This document shows, in pieces, positions 41,496-50,266 of a stretch of DNA of 64,000 nt. The stretch is taken from positions 1 to 64,000 of the forward strand of contig JARRJC010000011.1 of assembly GCA_037379885.1 (NCBI GenBank), in the 5' to 3' direction. How positions within the stretch are numbered: the first letter of the stretch is position 1; every line of letters starts with the position of its first letter. Below the pieces are notes generated by a model. It worked only from the letters and a program-made list of their open reading frames with translations, was not told the origin of the DNA and did not search any database. The position numbers and the translations under genes are program-made. This DNA is from Limibacillus sp. (lineage in GTDB: Bacteria > Pseudomonadota > Alphaproteobacteria > Kiloniellales > CECT-8803).

Positions 41496-41512
41496 AGGAG
41501 GTGACCCCTCCT
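41496..41512 (+). promoter_or_regulatory. Hairpin in the leader of the methyltransferase gene
   Basis: AGGAGG (41496-41501) pairs with CCTCCT (41507-41512) around a 5-base loop, 110 bp before the start codon. The rest of the gap 41434-41621 has a second possible stem (GCCCG at about 41568 with CGGGC at about 41586). Neither is followed by a U-run. I do not recognise a known riboswitch class. The similarity of this first hairpin to the one at 9067-9080 is noted in the findings. Confidence 0.35.
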
Positions 41513-41621
41513 AGAGCCAAAAGGCGCATTTTCCGTGGATTTAGCCCTCTCCAAATGGTTCCATCTCGCCCGTCGCACCGCACAGCGGGCGAGGAAGAAG
41601 AACAAGAGGCGGGAGGACGCC

Positions 41622-42536
41622 ATGGAAATCCAATTGCTGGACGGCGGCATGGGCCAGGAGCTGACGCGCCGCAGCAGTCTGCCGCTGACCCCGCTCTGGT
41701 CGGCGCTGATGCTGCTTGAGGAGCCGGACTTGGTCGAGCAGCTCCATCTGGAGTTCATCGAGGCGGGCGCGCGCGTCGTGACCCTCAACAGCTATGCGGT
41801 CACCGGGCCGCGCCTCACCCTGGAAGGTGCGGGCGAGAGCTTTTCGGCCATGCAGGAGGCGGCCGTCTGCGCCGCGCTGCGGGCCCGTCAGCGCAGCGGA
41901 CGTCCCGACGTCGCCATCGCCGGGTGCCTGCCGCCGCTGGTCGCCAGCTACCGGTCGGACGTGGTGCCCAGCTACGAGGACTGTCTTGCGGAGTACCGCC
42001 GGATGGTGGCCGCACAGGATGCGGGCGTGGACCTGTTTCTCTGTGAAACCCTGACGCGGGCGCGTGAAGTGCGCGCCGCGGTCGGGGCTGCGCATGAAAG
42101 TGGCAGGCCGGTGTGGTGCGCCCTGACGGTGGATGACGCGGACGGCAGCCGTGCGCGATCCGGTCAGAGCCTGGGGGAACTGGCGACGGTCGCCGCGGAG
42201 GCGGGGGCGCAAGCGCTGCTGATCAACTGCTCGACGCCTGAGGCCACGACCACCGCGCTGAAGACCTTGAGAGGCTGCGGCCTGACGCTGGGCGCCTACG
42301 CCAACGGCTTCACCTCGGTCGAGGCGCTGGAGCCAGGCGGCACCGTCGAGGTGCTGGAGGCCCGCAAGGACCTGGGGCCGGGCAGCTATGCCCGGCATGC
42401 GCTCGATTGGGTGGAGGAAGGGGCCAGCATCATCGGCGGTTGCTGCGAGATCGGGCCTACCCACATCGCCGAACTCGCGCGGCAGTTGACCGCCGCCGGA
42501 CACAGCATCTCCGCACCCCTGAAGGCGGCCGGTTAG
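41622..42536 (+). CDS. Homocysteine S-methyltransferase family protein
   Basis: A 304-residue barrel protein of the BHMT/MHT-type methyltransferase family. The N-terminal block QLLDGGMGQELTRRS and the zinc-binding cysteines (LLINCSTPEAT and IIGGCCEIGPTHI) are all present. It would move a methyl group to homocysteine or a related thiol from S-methylmethionine, betaine or a similar donor. GGGAGG precedes the ATG. The amidohydrolase gene follows after 4 bp, so they form an operon. Confidence 0.85.
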   Translation: MEIQLLDGGMGQELTRRSSLPLTPLWSALMLLEEPDLVEQLHLEFIEAGARVVTLNSYAVTGPRLTLEGAGESFSAMQEAAVCAALRARQRSGRPDVAIAGCLPPLVASYRSDVVPSYEDCLAEYRRMVAAQDAGVDLFLCETLTRAREVRAAVGAAHESGRPVWCALTVDDADGSRARSGQSLGELATVAAEAGAQALLINCSTPEATTTALKTLRGCGLTLGAYANGFTSVEALEPGGTVEVLEARKDLGPGSYARHALDWVEEGASIIGGCCEIGPTHIAELARQLTAAGHSISAPLKAAG

Positions 42537-42540
42537 GGCC

Positions 42541-43389
42541 ATGGGGTTCCGTCCGCTCGACGAGGCCGCCCAGCCGCCGCGTCTGCGGGCGCCTGCCGGC
42601 GCCTGCGATTGCCACATGCATTTCTACAACGCCCGCTTTCCCTCCGCGCCCTCGGCCCTGATCACACCGGATGACGCCTGGATCGAGGACTACCGGAAGC
42701 TACAGGCGCATCTGGGGTTGGAGCGCGTGGTGGTGGTGCAGCCCACGACCTACGGTCTGGACAACAGCTGTCAGATCGCAGCTCTTGAGGCCTTCGGGAA
42801 GAGCGCGCGCGCTGTCTTCGTGGTGGACCGGGATACAAGCGAAGCGGAGTTGCAGCGCCTTCATGCTCTCGGTGGGCGTGGCGCGCGGTTTCATATGCTG
42901 CCCGGCGGCGCCCTGGCCTGGGACGCCTTGGAGGATGTGGCCGCCAAGATCGCGCCGCTGGGATGGCACATCCAGCTTCAGCTGAACGGCCGCGAACTGC
43001 CCGACCATGCCGCGCGCCTGGCGGCCTTGCCCTGTCCCCTGGTGATCGACCATCTGGGCCGCTTCACGCCGCCGGTGGAGCCGGATCACCCGGCCTTCAG
43101 ACTGCTGCTCGACCTGCTCGAAAGCGGGCGTTGTTGGGTGAAGCTCTCCGCGCCCTACGAATCCTTCGCCGATGCGCCTTTGGACTATGCGCTACTGGCG
43201 CCGCTGGCGCGCGCGCTGGTCAAGGCGGCGCCGGAGCGCATGCTCTGGGCCAGCAACTGGCCGCATCCGGGAAAGGACTGGCTGCCGGAGGACGCCCCGC
43301 TTCTGGACCTGCTGTTGGAATGGGTGGGGGACGAGACGCTCTGCGAGCAAATTCTCGTGGACAATCCTGCGGCGCTCTACGGATTTTAG
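42541..43389 (+). CDS. Amidohydrolase family 2 (PDC/sulfomuconolactone-hydrolase type)
   Basis: A 282-residue barrel hydrolase of the family containing 2-pyrone-4,6-dicarboxylate lactonase. H25 and H27 lie in ACDCHMHFYNARFP. VVVVQPTTYGLDN and RFHMLPGG line the barrel, and VIDHLGRF gives D170/H171. The eighth-strand aspartate found in most family members is N239 (WASNWPHPG), a variant I have seen in this subfamily. It probably opens a lactone. It is translationally close to the methyltransferase gene upstream, but the link between the two is not clear. Confidence 0.8.
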   Translation: MGFRPLDEAAQPPRLRAPAGACDCHMHFYNARFPSAPSALITPDDAWIEDYRKLQAHLGLERVVVVQPTTYGLDNSCQIAALEAFGKSARAVFVVDRDTSEAELQRLHALGGRGARFHMLPGGALAWDALEDVAAKIAPLGWHIQLQLNGRELPDHAARLAALPCPLVIDHLGRFTPPVEPDHPAFRLLLDLLESGRCWVKLSAPYESFADAPLDYALLAPLARALVKAAPERMLWASNWPHPGKDWLPEDAPLLDLLLEWVGDETLCEQILVDNPAALYGF

Positions 43390-43402
43390 AAGTGCGCGCC
43401 GC

Positions 43403-43726
43403 CTAGGAAGGGCAGATCACGCCTTTGACGATCGCGGTGCGGCCCTGGTCCTGCCGTTCGATGATCTTGTGGGACTGGCAGCGGGAGTAAATCGCGACGG
43501 CGCGGATCAGTTCCTGATCGTCGTTCGCAGCACCCCGCTTGGGGGTGACGTAATAGAGGTTCCGCTCCCCGGTAAGGCTCCCGACGATATATTCCCGTCC
43601 GTCGATTGTCTTGGGCGCGCCGAAGCGCAAGCCGGGCGCGCTGCGGTACTCGGTCTGATTCGCACAGGCGGCCAAGCCCGTGAAGAGGAAAACGGTCGCG
43701 AGGAGGGAGAGGAGTGTCTGTCTCAT
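43403..43726 (-). CDS. Small lipoprotein, hypothetical
   Basis: A 107-residue protein whose start at 43726 gives a lipoprotein signal peptide (MRQTLLSLLATVFLFTGLAAC; lipobox LAAC). The mature part is basic and rich in Tyr and Ser (PKTIDGREYIVGSLTGERNLYYVTPKRGA). No family is recognised. A longer reading to 43759 runs into the divergent ytoQ leader. It converges on the amidohydrolase gene. Confidence 0.55.
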   Translation of the reverse strand: MRQTLLSLLATVFLFTGLAACANQTEYRSAPGLRFGAPKTIDGREYIVGSLTGERNLYYVTPKRGAANDDQELIRAVAIYSRCQSHKIIERQDQGRTAIVKGVICPS

Positions 43727-43792
43727 GATGCGCCGAAAATATGCCAAGCCTTCCCGCAAGGCCAGTATCTTTGACGGCTGGCGCTTCGCTTT

Positions 43793-43821
43793 TTGGACCT
43801 CGGCGGCTCAAGCCCTATATA
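43793..43821 (+). promoter_or_regulatory. Sigma-70-like promoter of ytoQ
   Basis: TTGGAC (43793-43798), a 17-bp spacer, and TATATA (43816-43821) lie 57 bp before the ytoQ start. Confidence 0.6.
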
Positions 43822-43878
43822 GTTTCGAGGATCAATGGAGACGGCCGAGAGCGGCCAACGCTGTATAGGAGGATCGCC

Positions 43879-44364
43879 ATGAGCCAACGACGCTGGACCG
43901 TTTATCTTTCCGGGGAAATCCACTCCGACTGGCGCGAGCGCATCGCTCAGGGCGTCAAGGAAGCGGGCCTGCCCGTGGAGATCACCGCACCCATCACGGT
44001 GCATGAAGACTCGGACGACTGCGGCGTTGCGATCTTCGGCGCCGAGAGCGACAAGTTCTGGCATGACCGGAAGGGCGCGCAGCTGAACGCCATCCGCACC
44101 CAGACGCTGCTTCAGGACGCGGATTTGGTCGTGGTGCGCTTCGGAGAGAAGTACAAGCAGTGGAATGCCGCCTTCGACGCAGGCTATGCCGCCGCGCTCG
44201 GCAAGCCCTACATCACGCTGCATCCCGGCGAGCACGATCACGCCTTGAAAGAGGTTGACGGCGCCGCCCAGGCCGTGGCGCGCGAGCCCGAGCAGGTGGT
44301 CGAGGCGCTGGCCTACATCATCAACGGCAGCATGCCGCAGCGCCGGGCCAACGCCGCCGAGTAG
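43879..44364 (+). CDS. ytoQ: YtoQ family protein
   Basis: A 161-residue protein of the YtoQ family (also found in Bacillus), a distant relative of the nucleoside 2-deoxyribosyltransferase fold. The family opening RRWTVYLSGEIHSDWRERIAQGV and the blocks ITVHEDSDDCGVAIFG and QDADLVVVRFGEKYKQWNAAFDAGYAAALGKPYITLHPGEHDHALKEVD are clear. Its function is unknown. TAGGAGGAT precedes the ATG, and a terminator follows at 44397. Confidence 0.85.
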   Translation: MSQRRWTVYLSGEIHSDWRERIAQGVKEAGLPVEITAPITVHEDSDDCGVAIFGAESDKFWHDRKGAQLNAIRTQTLLQDADLVVVRFGEKYKQWNAAFDAGYAAALGKPYITLHPGEHDHALKEVDGAAQAVAREPEQVVEALAYIINGSMPQRRANAAE

Positions 44365-44396
44365 CCTGGTGAACCACATGATTCGATAGTTAAGAG

Positions 44397-44428
44397 GGCC
44401 GTCTCCTTCGAGGCGGCCTTCTTCGTTT
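44397..44428 (+). terminator. Intrinsic terminator after ytoQ
   Basis: GGCCGTCTC (44397-44405) pairs with GAGGCGGCC (44410-44418), with one G-U pair and a 4-base loop, and is followed by a T-rich tail. Confidence 0.75.
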
Positions 44429-44439
44429 CGCCGGTTGTG

Positions 44440-44910
44440 TCAACTCACCTGATCGAGGCAATAGCGGTACCCCTTGGTGAAGCCGATCAAGGAGACAGAC
44501 CCCCGCCGCGTGCCGGAGGGCAAAACGTACTCATACCGAAGAATGAGCCCCGCCTTCATGGCGCCGATGAGCGCCGGGCCGCCAATCGATTCCTCGCCGC
44601 TGAACTCGTTTCCGTCGATGTCCGCGTAGAAGGATCTCGGAAAGGACGCCTCTTCACTGCCGTACTGGGTCAGCCACTCGCCCCTGTAGCCCTGCTCCTC
44701 GATGGCCCAGATGTAGAAGGCGACCTCTCCGTTGATCAGCCAGCAGAGCTTTTCTCCAGGAACGCTGTGATCGAAGCCACTGGTCCAGCGGCCGAAGCGT
44801 TTCTCCTCAGAGGCCGAGGTCGGCGAAGGGGACAGCACGGCGAAAAGAAGAGCAAAGACGAACGCTCCGAACGCAGCGCCGCCGCCGCTTTTTCTTGAGT
44901 TGGAAGACAT
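44440..44910 (-). CDS. Hypothetical exported protein
   Basis: A 156-residue protein with a signal peptide (GGGAAFGAFVFALLFAVLSPSPTSA). The mature part (RFGRWTSGFDHSVPGEKLCWLINGEVAFYIW...YEYVLPSGTRRGSVSLIGFTKGYRYCLD) has two cysteines that could form a disulfide. The Trp/Cys-rich pattern faintly recalls invasion-associated locus B-like proteins, but I do not assign it. It lies alone between the ytoQ terminator and a cNMP-binding gene. Confidence 0.5.
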   Translation of the reverse strand: MSSNSRKSGGGAAFGAFVFALLFAVLSPSPTSASEEKRFGRWTSGFDHSVPGEKLCWLINGEVAFYIWAIEEQGYRGEWLTQYGSEEASFPRSFYADIDGNEFSGEESIGGPALIGAMKAGLILRYEYVLPSGTRRGSVSLIGFTKGYRYCLDQVS

Positions 44911-45026
44911 GCGCGGAGCTTAACGGCAATCCCCTTAACGAGGAAATTCTCTATCGCTGGCGCAGGGGCTTTCGGCTGCCGGCCAGTCCGGGGGCAGAGC
45001 AAACCTCGAGGAGCCAATCGGCGGCT

Positions 45027-45395
45027 TCAGGCGTTCGGGCGGCCACGCTCCAAGGCGATCAAGCGCTCGTTCATGCTTCTCAAGCGCTTTATGACCGCGG
45101 AGAGAACGTGACGAGCGTCATCCGTCAGCTCTCCCATCAAGCGGTCGAACTGGTGAGGGTTGACGGCGTAGACCGTGGTTTCTTCCTTCGCCCTGGCGCT
45201 GACCGAGCGGGTTGTCTTGTCCAGCAAGGCCATCTCGCCGAAAATCTCCCCCGCGCCCAGCTCGGCGAGCACGATAATGCCTTCGTCGTCCCTGTGGAGA
45301 ATCTCCACCGCGCCATCGATGATGAGATAGGCCTCCTTGCCTTCATCGCCGATCTCGTAAATGTCTTCTGCGCGCGCAAAGGTCTTCTTCTGCAT
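45027..45395 (-). CDS. Cyclic-nucleotide-binding domain protein
   Basis: A 122-residue stand-alone cNMP-binding domain. The phosphate-binding cassette is GEIFGEMALLDKTTRSVSA, preceded by the barrel strands AYLIIDGAVEILHRDDEGIIVLAELG. No DNA-binding domain follows, so it is not a Crp/Fnr activator but a sensor module, perhaps acting on a partner protein. TTGGAGGG precedes the ATG at 45395. The ligand is probably cAMP or cGMP. Confidence 0.78.
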   Translation of the reverse strand: MQKKTFARAEDIYEIGDEGKEAYLIIDGAVEILHRDDEGIIVLAELGAGEIFGEMALLDKTTRSVSARAKEETTVYAVNPHQFDRLMGELTDDARHVLSAVIKRLRSMNERLIALERGRPNA

Positions 45396-45542
45396 GGTTC
45401 CCTCCAACGCTCAAAGTTTAGAGCCGACAGAACTAGCGATCGGAGAGAGAAGATAGGGCGAATTTCTTGCAGAGAAATGACCAACCAGTAATTGAGTCGT
45501 TTTTTGGAGCGGCCTTGTCACCCTTCGGCGCGCTCCAGCACC

Positions 45543-46124
45543 CTATCGCCCCCTGGGCTGGGCAAGCTTCGCCGAGCCCCGTCCGAGGGCCCGCAAGAGC
45601 TTGACCGCCTGGGTTGCGGGTATGTCCAGCGGCGAGACACGGCTTGCTTCGACGAGAAGGGTGGAGCCCGACCAAGGGCTCGGCGCGCCGGGCAGATAGA
45701 TCACGACCTGCTCGTCCTGGCGTTCCACCTCGAATGCGATCTGGGAATAGTCGTCGAAGCGGACGATCACCGGGTGCAGCGTGCCGGCCTCGTCCTCCGC
45801 CTTGGCGATGGAAGAGATGATGGTCTTGATGATGGCGTAAAGCGGAACGTTGTTCGCCAGGACCTCGTCCAGTCCGCCCACCTTGGATCTAATCAGAGCG
45901 ACCTTGGCTGCGAGCCCGGCGAGGTAACAGACCGCCAGGAGCAAGATCACGGCCAGGAGGTCGATGAGAGCGATGCCCGCAACGCTCTCAACCGGGACCA
46001 TTGTCTGGATCGGCTTTGCCAGGAGAAGGGTGAGTTGAAGGGCCTTGCCCAAGACCAACACAAGGATCACCAGGGGCAGGAGAAACAGTATCCCGCCGAA
46101 GATGGTGGTTTTGATCATCCGCAT
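45543..46124 (-). CDS. DUF502 family membrane protein
   Basis: A 193-residue protein with two N-terminal membrane helices (TTIFGGILFLLPLVILVLVLGKAL; LIDLLAVILLLAVCYLAGLAA) and a soluble C-terminal domain (VIVRFDDYSQIAFEVERQDEQVVIYLPGAPSPWSGSTLLV), the DUF502 pattern. Its function is unknown. It has its own promoter region with a TATAAT and a TCTCT/AGAGA inverted repeat at 46191-46207. Confidence 0.75.
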   Translation of the reverse strand: MRMIKTTIFGGILFLLPLVILVLVLGKALQLTLLLAKPIQTMVPVESVAGIALIDLLAVILLLAVCYLAGLAAKVALIRSKVGGLDEVLANNVPLYAIIKTIISSIAKAEDEAGTLHPVIVRFDDYSQIAFEVERQDEQVVIYLPGAPSPWSGSTLLVEASRVSPLDIPATQAVKLLRALGRGSAKLAQPRGR

Positions 46125-46190
46125 CGTCTCACCCTCCGCCTCAGCCCGTTCACGAGTAAAGAATGATGCATAAGCAGGTATCTCTCAATT

Positions 46191-46207
46191 ATAGAGAATA
46201 CAAACCT
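46191..46207. promoter_or_regulatory. Inverted repeat at the DUF502 promoter
   Basis: TCTCT and AGAGA are separated by CAATTAT. On the minus strand the site contains TATAAT (46198-46203), a likely -10 box. A closely similar TCTC/GAGA palindrome lies next to a TATAAT at 47448-47465. Confidence 0.35.
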
Positions 46208-46251
46208 TCGGATTGGCGCTTTCACCGGTTTTGGCTGCGGGAGGGGGTCGC

Positions 46252-47244
<993 letters not shown>

Positions 47245-47447
47245 TCACCCACGCTGCGCTGAGCTGAAGGCTGGAGGTAGGCGCCAAAGCGCGGCAGGTG
47301 AAGAAAGCCTTCGCGGCCCACGGCCATTCCTCCCAAGTCTCGTGTAAAGACCGCGCGGCCAAGCTGAGCGTTCATCCGCGAATCGTGCCTCCTTGCCGGT
47401 AGCTAGTAAAGGGGCCGCCCCCTTTTCTGTCCGATTGCGCAACTCCT

Positions 47448-47465
47448 TCTCAATTGAGATATAAT
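47448..47465 (+). promoter_or_regulatory. Palindrome and -10 box before the small coiled-coil gene
   Basis: TCTCAATTGAGA (47448-47459) is a perfect 12-bp palindrome abutting TATAAT (47460-47465). TTGCGC at 47435-47440 is a possible -35 with a long (19 bp) spacer. The remainder of the gap 47233-47506 shows nothing I can name. Confidence 0.45.
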
Positions 47466-47506
47466 GCAATCTGCGACGTGAAGATCTCCCATCAGGAGCA
47501 ACTAGA

Positions 47507-47719
47507 ATGGAAATCACCTCAAGCCTGATCGCCATGGTGCTGATCGTGGTTCTATGGATTGTCTATCTGATCGACAGGACGCGGCAGGCCGCGAAAGCGG
47601 GCGTCCTGGAGGACCGTCTTCAGCATCTAGAGTCGAAACTCAAGGATCTGAAATCCAGGCAAGAGAGCGACAACGACAAGCTCACGCAGCTTGAGATCGA
47701 AGTCAGCAACATCCGTTAG
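47507..47719 (+). CDS. Small membrane-anchored coiled-coil protein
   Basis: A 70-residue protein: one N-terminal membrane helix (SSLIAMVLIVVLWIVYLI) then a basic stretch and a long charged heptad-like helix (VLEDRLQHLESKLKDLKSRQESDNDKLTQLEIEV). The layout resembles PspB, but no Psp partners are near. AGGAG lies 8 bases before the ATG, and the promoter has a clear -10 box. I do not assign a function. Confidence 0.6.
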   Translation: MEITSSLIAMVLIVVLWIVYLIDRTRQAAKAGVLEDRLQHLESKLKDLKSRQESDNDKLTQLEIEVSNIR

Positions 47720-47742
47720 CGCCCGCGGTTCTATCCAGTTCC

Positions 47743-48453
47743 TCAGACCGGCAGGATGATCCGCGTCATCGTCAGGCCGGCGATGATCTCCGTCAGCCAG
47801 TCGACCGGCGCCAGGATGAGCCAGTAGAAGGCGTTGAAGTTTATCCCGACCCTTTCAAGGATCAGGGGCAGGGCGAAGAAAAGGCCCAACACGATCCAAA
47901 GCCCATAGGCGTCCAGGTCCAGGAAGCGGCGCGACAAACTTCCGGGCAGGAGAGACGCGACCACGCGGCTACCGTCCAGAGGCGGCAGCGGAAGCCCATT
48001 GAAGACCCCCAGAAGCAGGTTGATGAAGATCGCGTTGAGCAGGTTGCTCTCGACCCACTCCGCCGCGCCCGCCGGGGCAAGGGGAACCAGGTGAAGCGAG
48101 AGGGCCGCCGCGACGGCCATGGCGAAATTGATCCCCGGCCCCGCCGCCGCGACCAGGATCGCATCGCGTCGGGGGTGACGCAGCCGCGCGAAGGAGACGG
48201 GCACCGGCTTGGCCCATCCGAAGATCAGCGGGAAGCGCAACAGGACCAAGAGGCCCGGTATCACGATGGTGCCGAGAAGGTCGATATGGCGGAGAGGATT
48301 GAAGCTGACGCGGTTTTGCCGCTTGGCCGTATCGTCGCCCAGTTTCCAGGCGACATAGCCGTGAGCGGCCTCGTGCAAGGTGATGGCGAAGACAAGGGGC
48401 AGCACCCACGTGGAGACGGCCAGCAGCGACAGCGTTGCCTGATCCTGGTTCAC
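47743..48453 (-). CDS. Site-2 protease family (M50) membrane metalloprotease
   Basis: A 236-residue intramembrane zinc protease. HEAAH at residues 27-31 (ITLHEAAHGYVAW) gives the first two ligands, and NGLPLPPLDGSRV gives the third ligand region. It lacks PDZ domains, as in the small, SpoIVFB/FtsH-like single-domain group. The substrate is unknown. The small membrane protein upstream (48511-48753) is on the same strand and probably in the same operon. Confidence 0.85.
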   Translation of the reverse strand: MNQDQATLSLLAVSTWVLPLVFAITLHEAAHGYVAWKLGDDTAKRQNRVSFNPLRHIDLLGTIVIPGLLVLLRFPLIFGWAKPVPVSFARLRHPRRDAILVAAAGPGINFAMAVAAALSLHLVPLAPAGAAEWVESNLLNAIFINLLLGVFNGLPLPPLDGSRVVASLLPGSLSRRFLDLDAYGLWIVLGLFFALPLILERVGINFNAFYWLILAPVDWLTEIIAGLTMTRIILPV

Positions 48454-48510
48454 CTCGTCACCAGCCTTTCTCTTCGGGCCTCGACCTGCCCGAGCAGTGC
48501 TTTCCCCGGG

Positions 48511-48753
48511 TCATCGCCCCTCGCAAAGCCGCTTCACCAACTCCTCGGAATAGGAGGGATTCTCCCTTTCCATCCGGAGAAGGCAGTCTGCCAGAGGTTC
48601 TCCCTTCTTCTGCAACCCTTCCACCAACCCCTTTTCCGGCTCGTCGGAACCGGACGCGAGATAGCTCAGGACCAGGGCCAGAACGACCGCCATGACAATC
48701 AGGGCAAAGCCCATCCAAACCTTTCGCGTAATCGGTGATCGCGCCCCATTCAT
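48511..48753 (-). CDS. Small hypothetical membrane protein
   Basis: An 80-residue protein with one membrane helix (WMGFALIVMAVVLALVLSYLA) and a charged C-terminal tail carrying two cysteines (LADCLLRMERENPSYSEELVKRLCEGR). No family is recognised. It lies 57 bp upstream of the site-2 protease gene on the same strand, so it might be that protease's substrate or partner, but this is only inference. Confidence 0.5.
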   Translation of the reverse strand: MNGARSPITRKVWMGFALIVMAVVLALVLSYLASGSDEPEKGLVEGLQKKGEPLADCLLRMERENPSYSEELVKRLCEGR

Positions 48754-48898
48754 GCCGCTCTCCTTGCGTCATTGAAGCCGAATAGGGAGCATACCCTGCT
48801 GACCGGGAGCGCCAACCGCTTTTCACAAAAGGATTTGTCCTTGTGGCGGCGTTTGTGGCCCTTATGAAGGAATCGGATGAAAGAGGTGAGCCCGCCCC

Positions 48899-49717
48899 AT
48901 GTCTCTAGCCAAGTTCAATAAGGCCTTCGCCGCAAAGCCTGGAAAGAAGATGTCCCTTTCGGACTGGGACCCGCGCGACAAGTCGTTCTTCGAGAGCCGT
49001 GAAGCAGCGGAGGCTTCTCTCGAGGAGGATACGAGGGCGATCGACCATTTGCAGGATCGCCTCTTTGCCGAGGGCAAGCAGTCGCTCCTGTTGATCTTTC
49101 AGGCGACCGACGCCGCAGGCAAGGACGGGACCATCAGGAAGGTGTTCGGTCCGGTCGATCCGCTGGGCATCCGCGTTCACAGCTTCAAGAAGCCCACCGA
49201 ACAGGAACTGGCCCACGACTTCCTCTGGCGGGTTCACGCCAAGGCCCCCGGCAAGGGTGAGATCGCGATCTTCAACCGCTCCCACTATGAGGACGTGTTG
49301 GTGGTGCGCGTTCACGGCTGGGTGGACAAGACGGTCATCGAGGCGCGCTACGACCAGATCAACGAGTTCGAGCGCCTGCTGGCGTTCTATGGGACCAGGA
49401 TCGTGAAGGTCTTCCTGCACGTCTCGAAGGAAGAGCAGCGCGAGCGCCTGCAGGAGCGGATTGATATTCCGAAGAAGAACTGGAAGTTCAATCCGGGCGA
49501 CCTTGAGGAACGCAAGCTTTGGGACGACTACGAGGAGGCCTTCGAACAGGCCATCGAGCGCTGTTCCACCGATTGGGCTCCCTGGTACGTGATCCCGGCC
49601 GACCGGAACTGGTGCAGGAATGCGCTCGCCGCCCGGCTCGTGCGGCTGACGCTAGAGGACATGGATCCACGCTATCCCGAGCCGGAGTTCGATCCGGGCG
49701 GCATCACCGTGGAATAG
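48899..49717 (+). CDS. ppk2: Polyphosphate kinase 2 family protein
   Basis: A 272-residue PPK2-type enzyme that transfers phosphate between polyphosphate and nucleotides. The Walker A is FQATDAAGKDGTIRKVFG. The lid and Walker B region are HAKAPGKGEIAIFNRSHYEDVLVVRVHG, followed by KVFLHVSKEEQRERLQERIDIPKKNWKFNPGDLEER and WYVIPADRNWCRN. The length fits single-domain PPK2 proteins acting as AMP or ADP kinases. The subclass needs comparison with characterised members. It is monocistronic. Confidence 0.9.
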   Translation: MSLAKFNKAFAAKPGKKMSLSDWDPRDKSFFESREAAEASLEEDTRAIDHLQDRLFAEGKQSLLLIFQATDAAGKDGTIRKVFGPVDPLGIRVHSFKKPTEQELAHDFLWRVHAKAPGKGEIAIFNRSHYEDVLVVRVHGWVDKTVIEARYDQINEFERLLAFYGTRIVKVFLHVSKEEQRERLQERIDIPKKNWKFNPGDLEERKLWDDYEEAFEQAIERCSTDWAPWYVIPADRNWCRNALAARLVRLTLEDMDPRYPEPEFDPGGITVE

Positions 49718-49748
49718 AGAGGCCGCCCGGTCGATCCTTGCCCTATCT

Positions 49749-50156
49749 CTAGTAGGTGATCGCGGGCTTCAGAGTCTTTGCCTGGGCGACCCACTTGGCG
49801 ACCCGCACTTCGCCGGGCACCTGGCGGACAAGCTTCTTGGCCTTGTTCACCTCGGCCATCTTGGCGGCCAGGTTATCCGGCTTGCGGTTGCGCAGTTCCT
49901 TGACGGTATCCACCCCGGCTGCCTCCAGCAGTTCCGAATACTCTTCGCCGACGCCGGAGATGCGCATCAGGTCGGCCATGTTGGCCCATTTGAGGAGCCG
50001 TTTGGCGTCGACGCCGCTGGCCTCCTCGGTGGCCTTGCGGCCCTTCGGCGTGGCGCAGGCCTTCAAGAGGCCCTCGGTGGTCTTGATGCCGGCTTTGGCC
50101 AGCTTCTTGGCAAAGGACGGTCCGATGCCTTCGATGTCTTCGATCTTGTAGCTCAT
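49749..50156 (-). CDS. DUF4332 helix-hairpin-helix protein
   Basis: A 135-residue protein made of two helix-hairpin-helix-like repeats (YKIEDIEGIGPSFAKKLAKAGIKTTEGLLKA and MRISGVGEEYSELLEAAGVDTVKELRN), the DUF4332 pattern. Helix-hairpin-helix motifs usually bind DNA backbone without sequence preference. The C-terminus is basic. Its function is unknown. It stands alone between ppk2 and the HerA-like ATPase gene. Confidence 0.78.
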   Translation of the reverse strand: MSYKIEDIEGIGPSFAKKLAKAGIKTTEGLLKACATPKGRKATEEASGVDAKRLLKWANMADLMRISGVGEEYSELLEAAGVDTVKELRNRKPDNLAAKMAEVNKAKKLVRQVPGEVRVAKWVAQAKTLKPAITY

Positions 50157-50266
50157 GGAAGCTCTCCCTCTCTGCTACCTCAGAACGACGATTTCTTTCC
50201 CGCCCGCGATGCATCGTTTCTTATGGACGGGGCGGTCGTGCCGCCGCCCCTTGAAGGAAAGGTCTA

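Noticed and set aside
41496-41620. A SAM-II or SAH riboswitch before the methyltransferase gene
   Set aside because: Neither the SAM-II pseudoknot core nor the SAH helix pattern is found. Only simple hairpins are visible.
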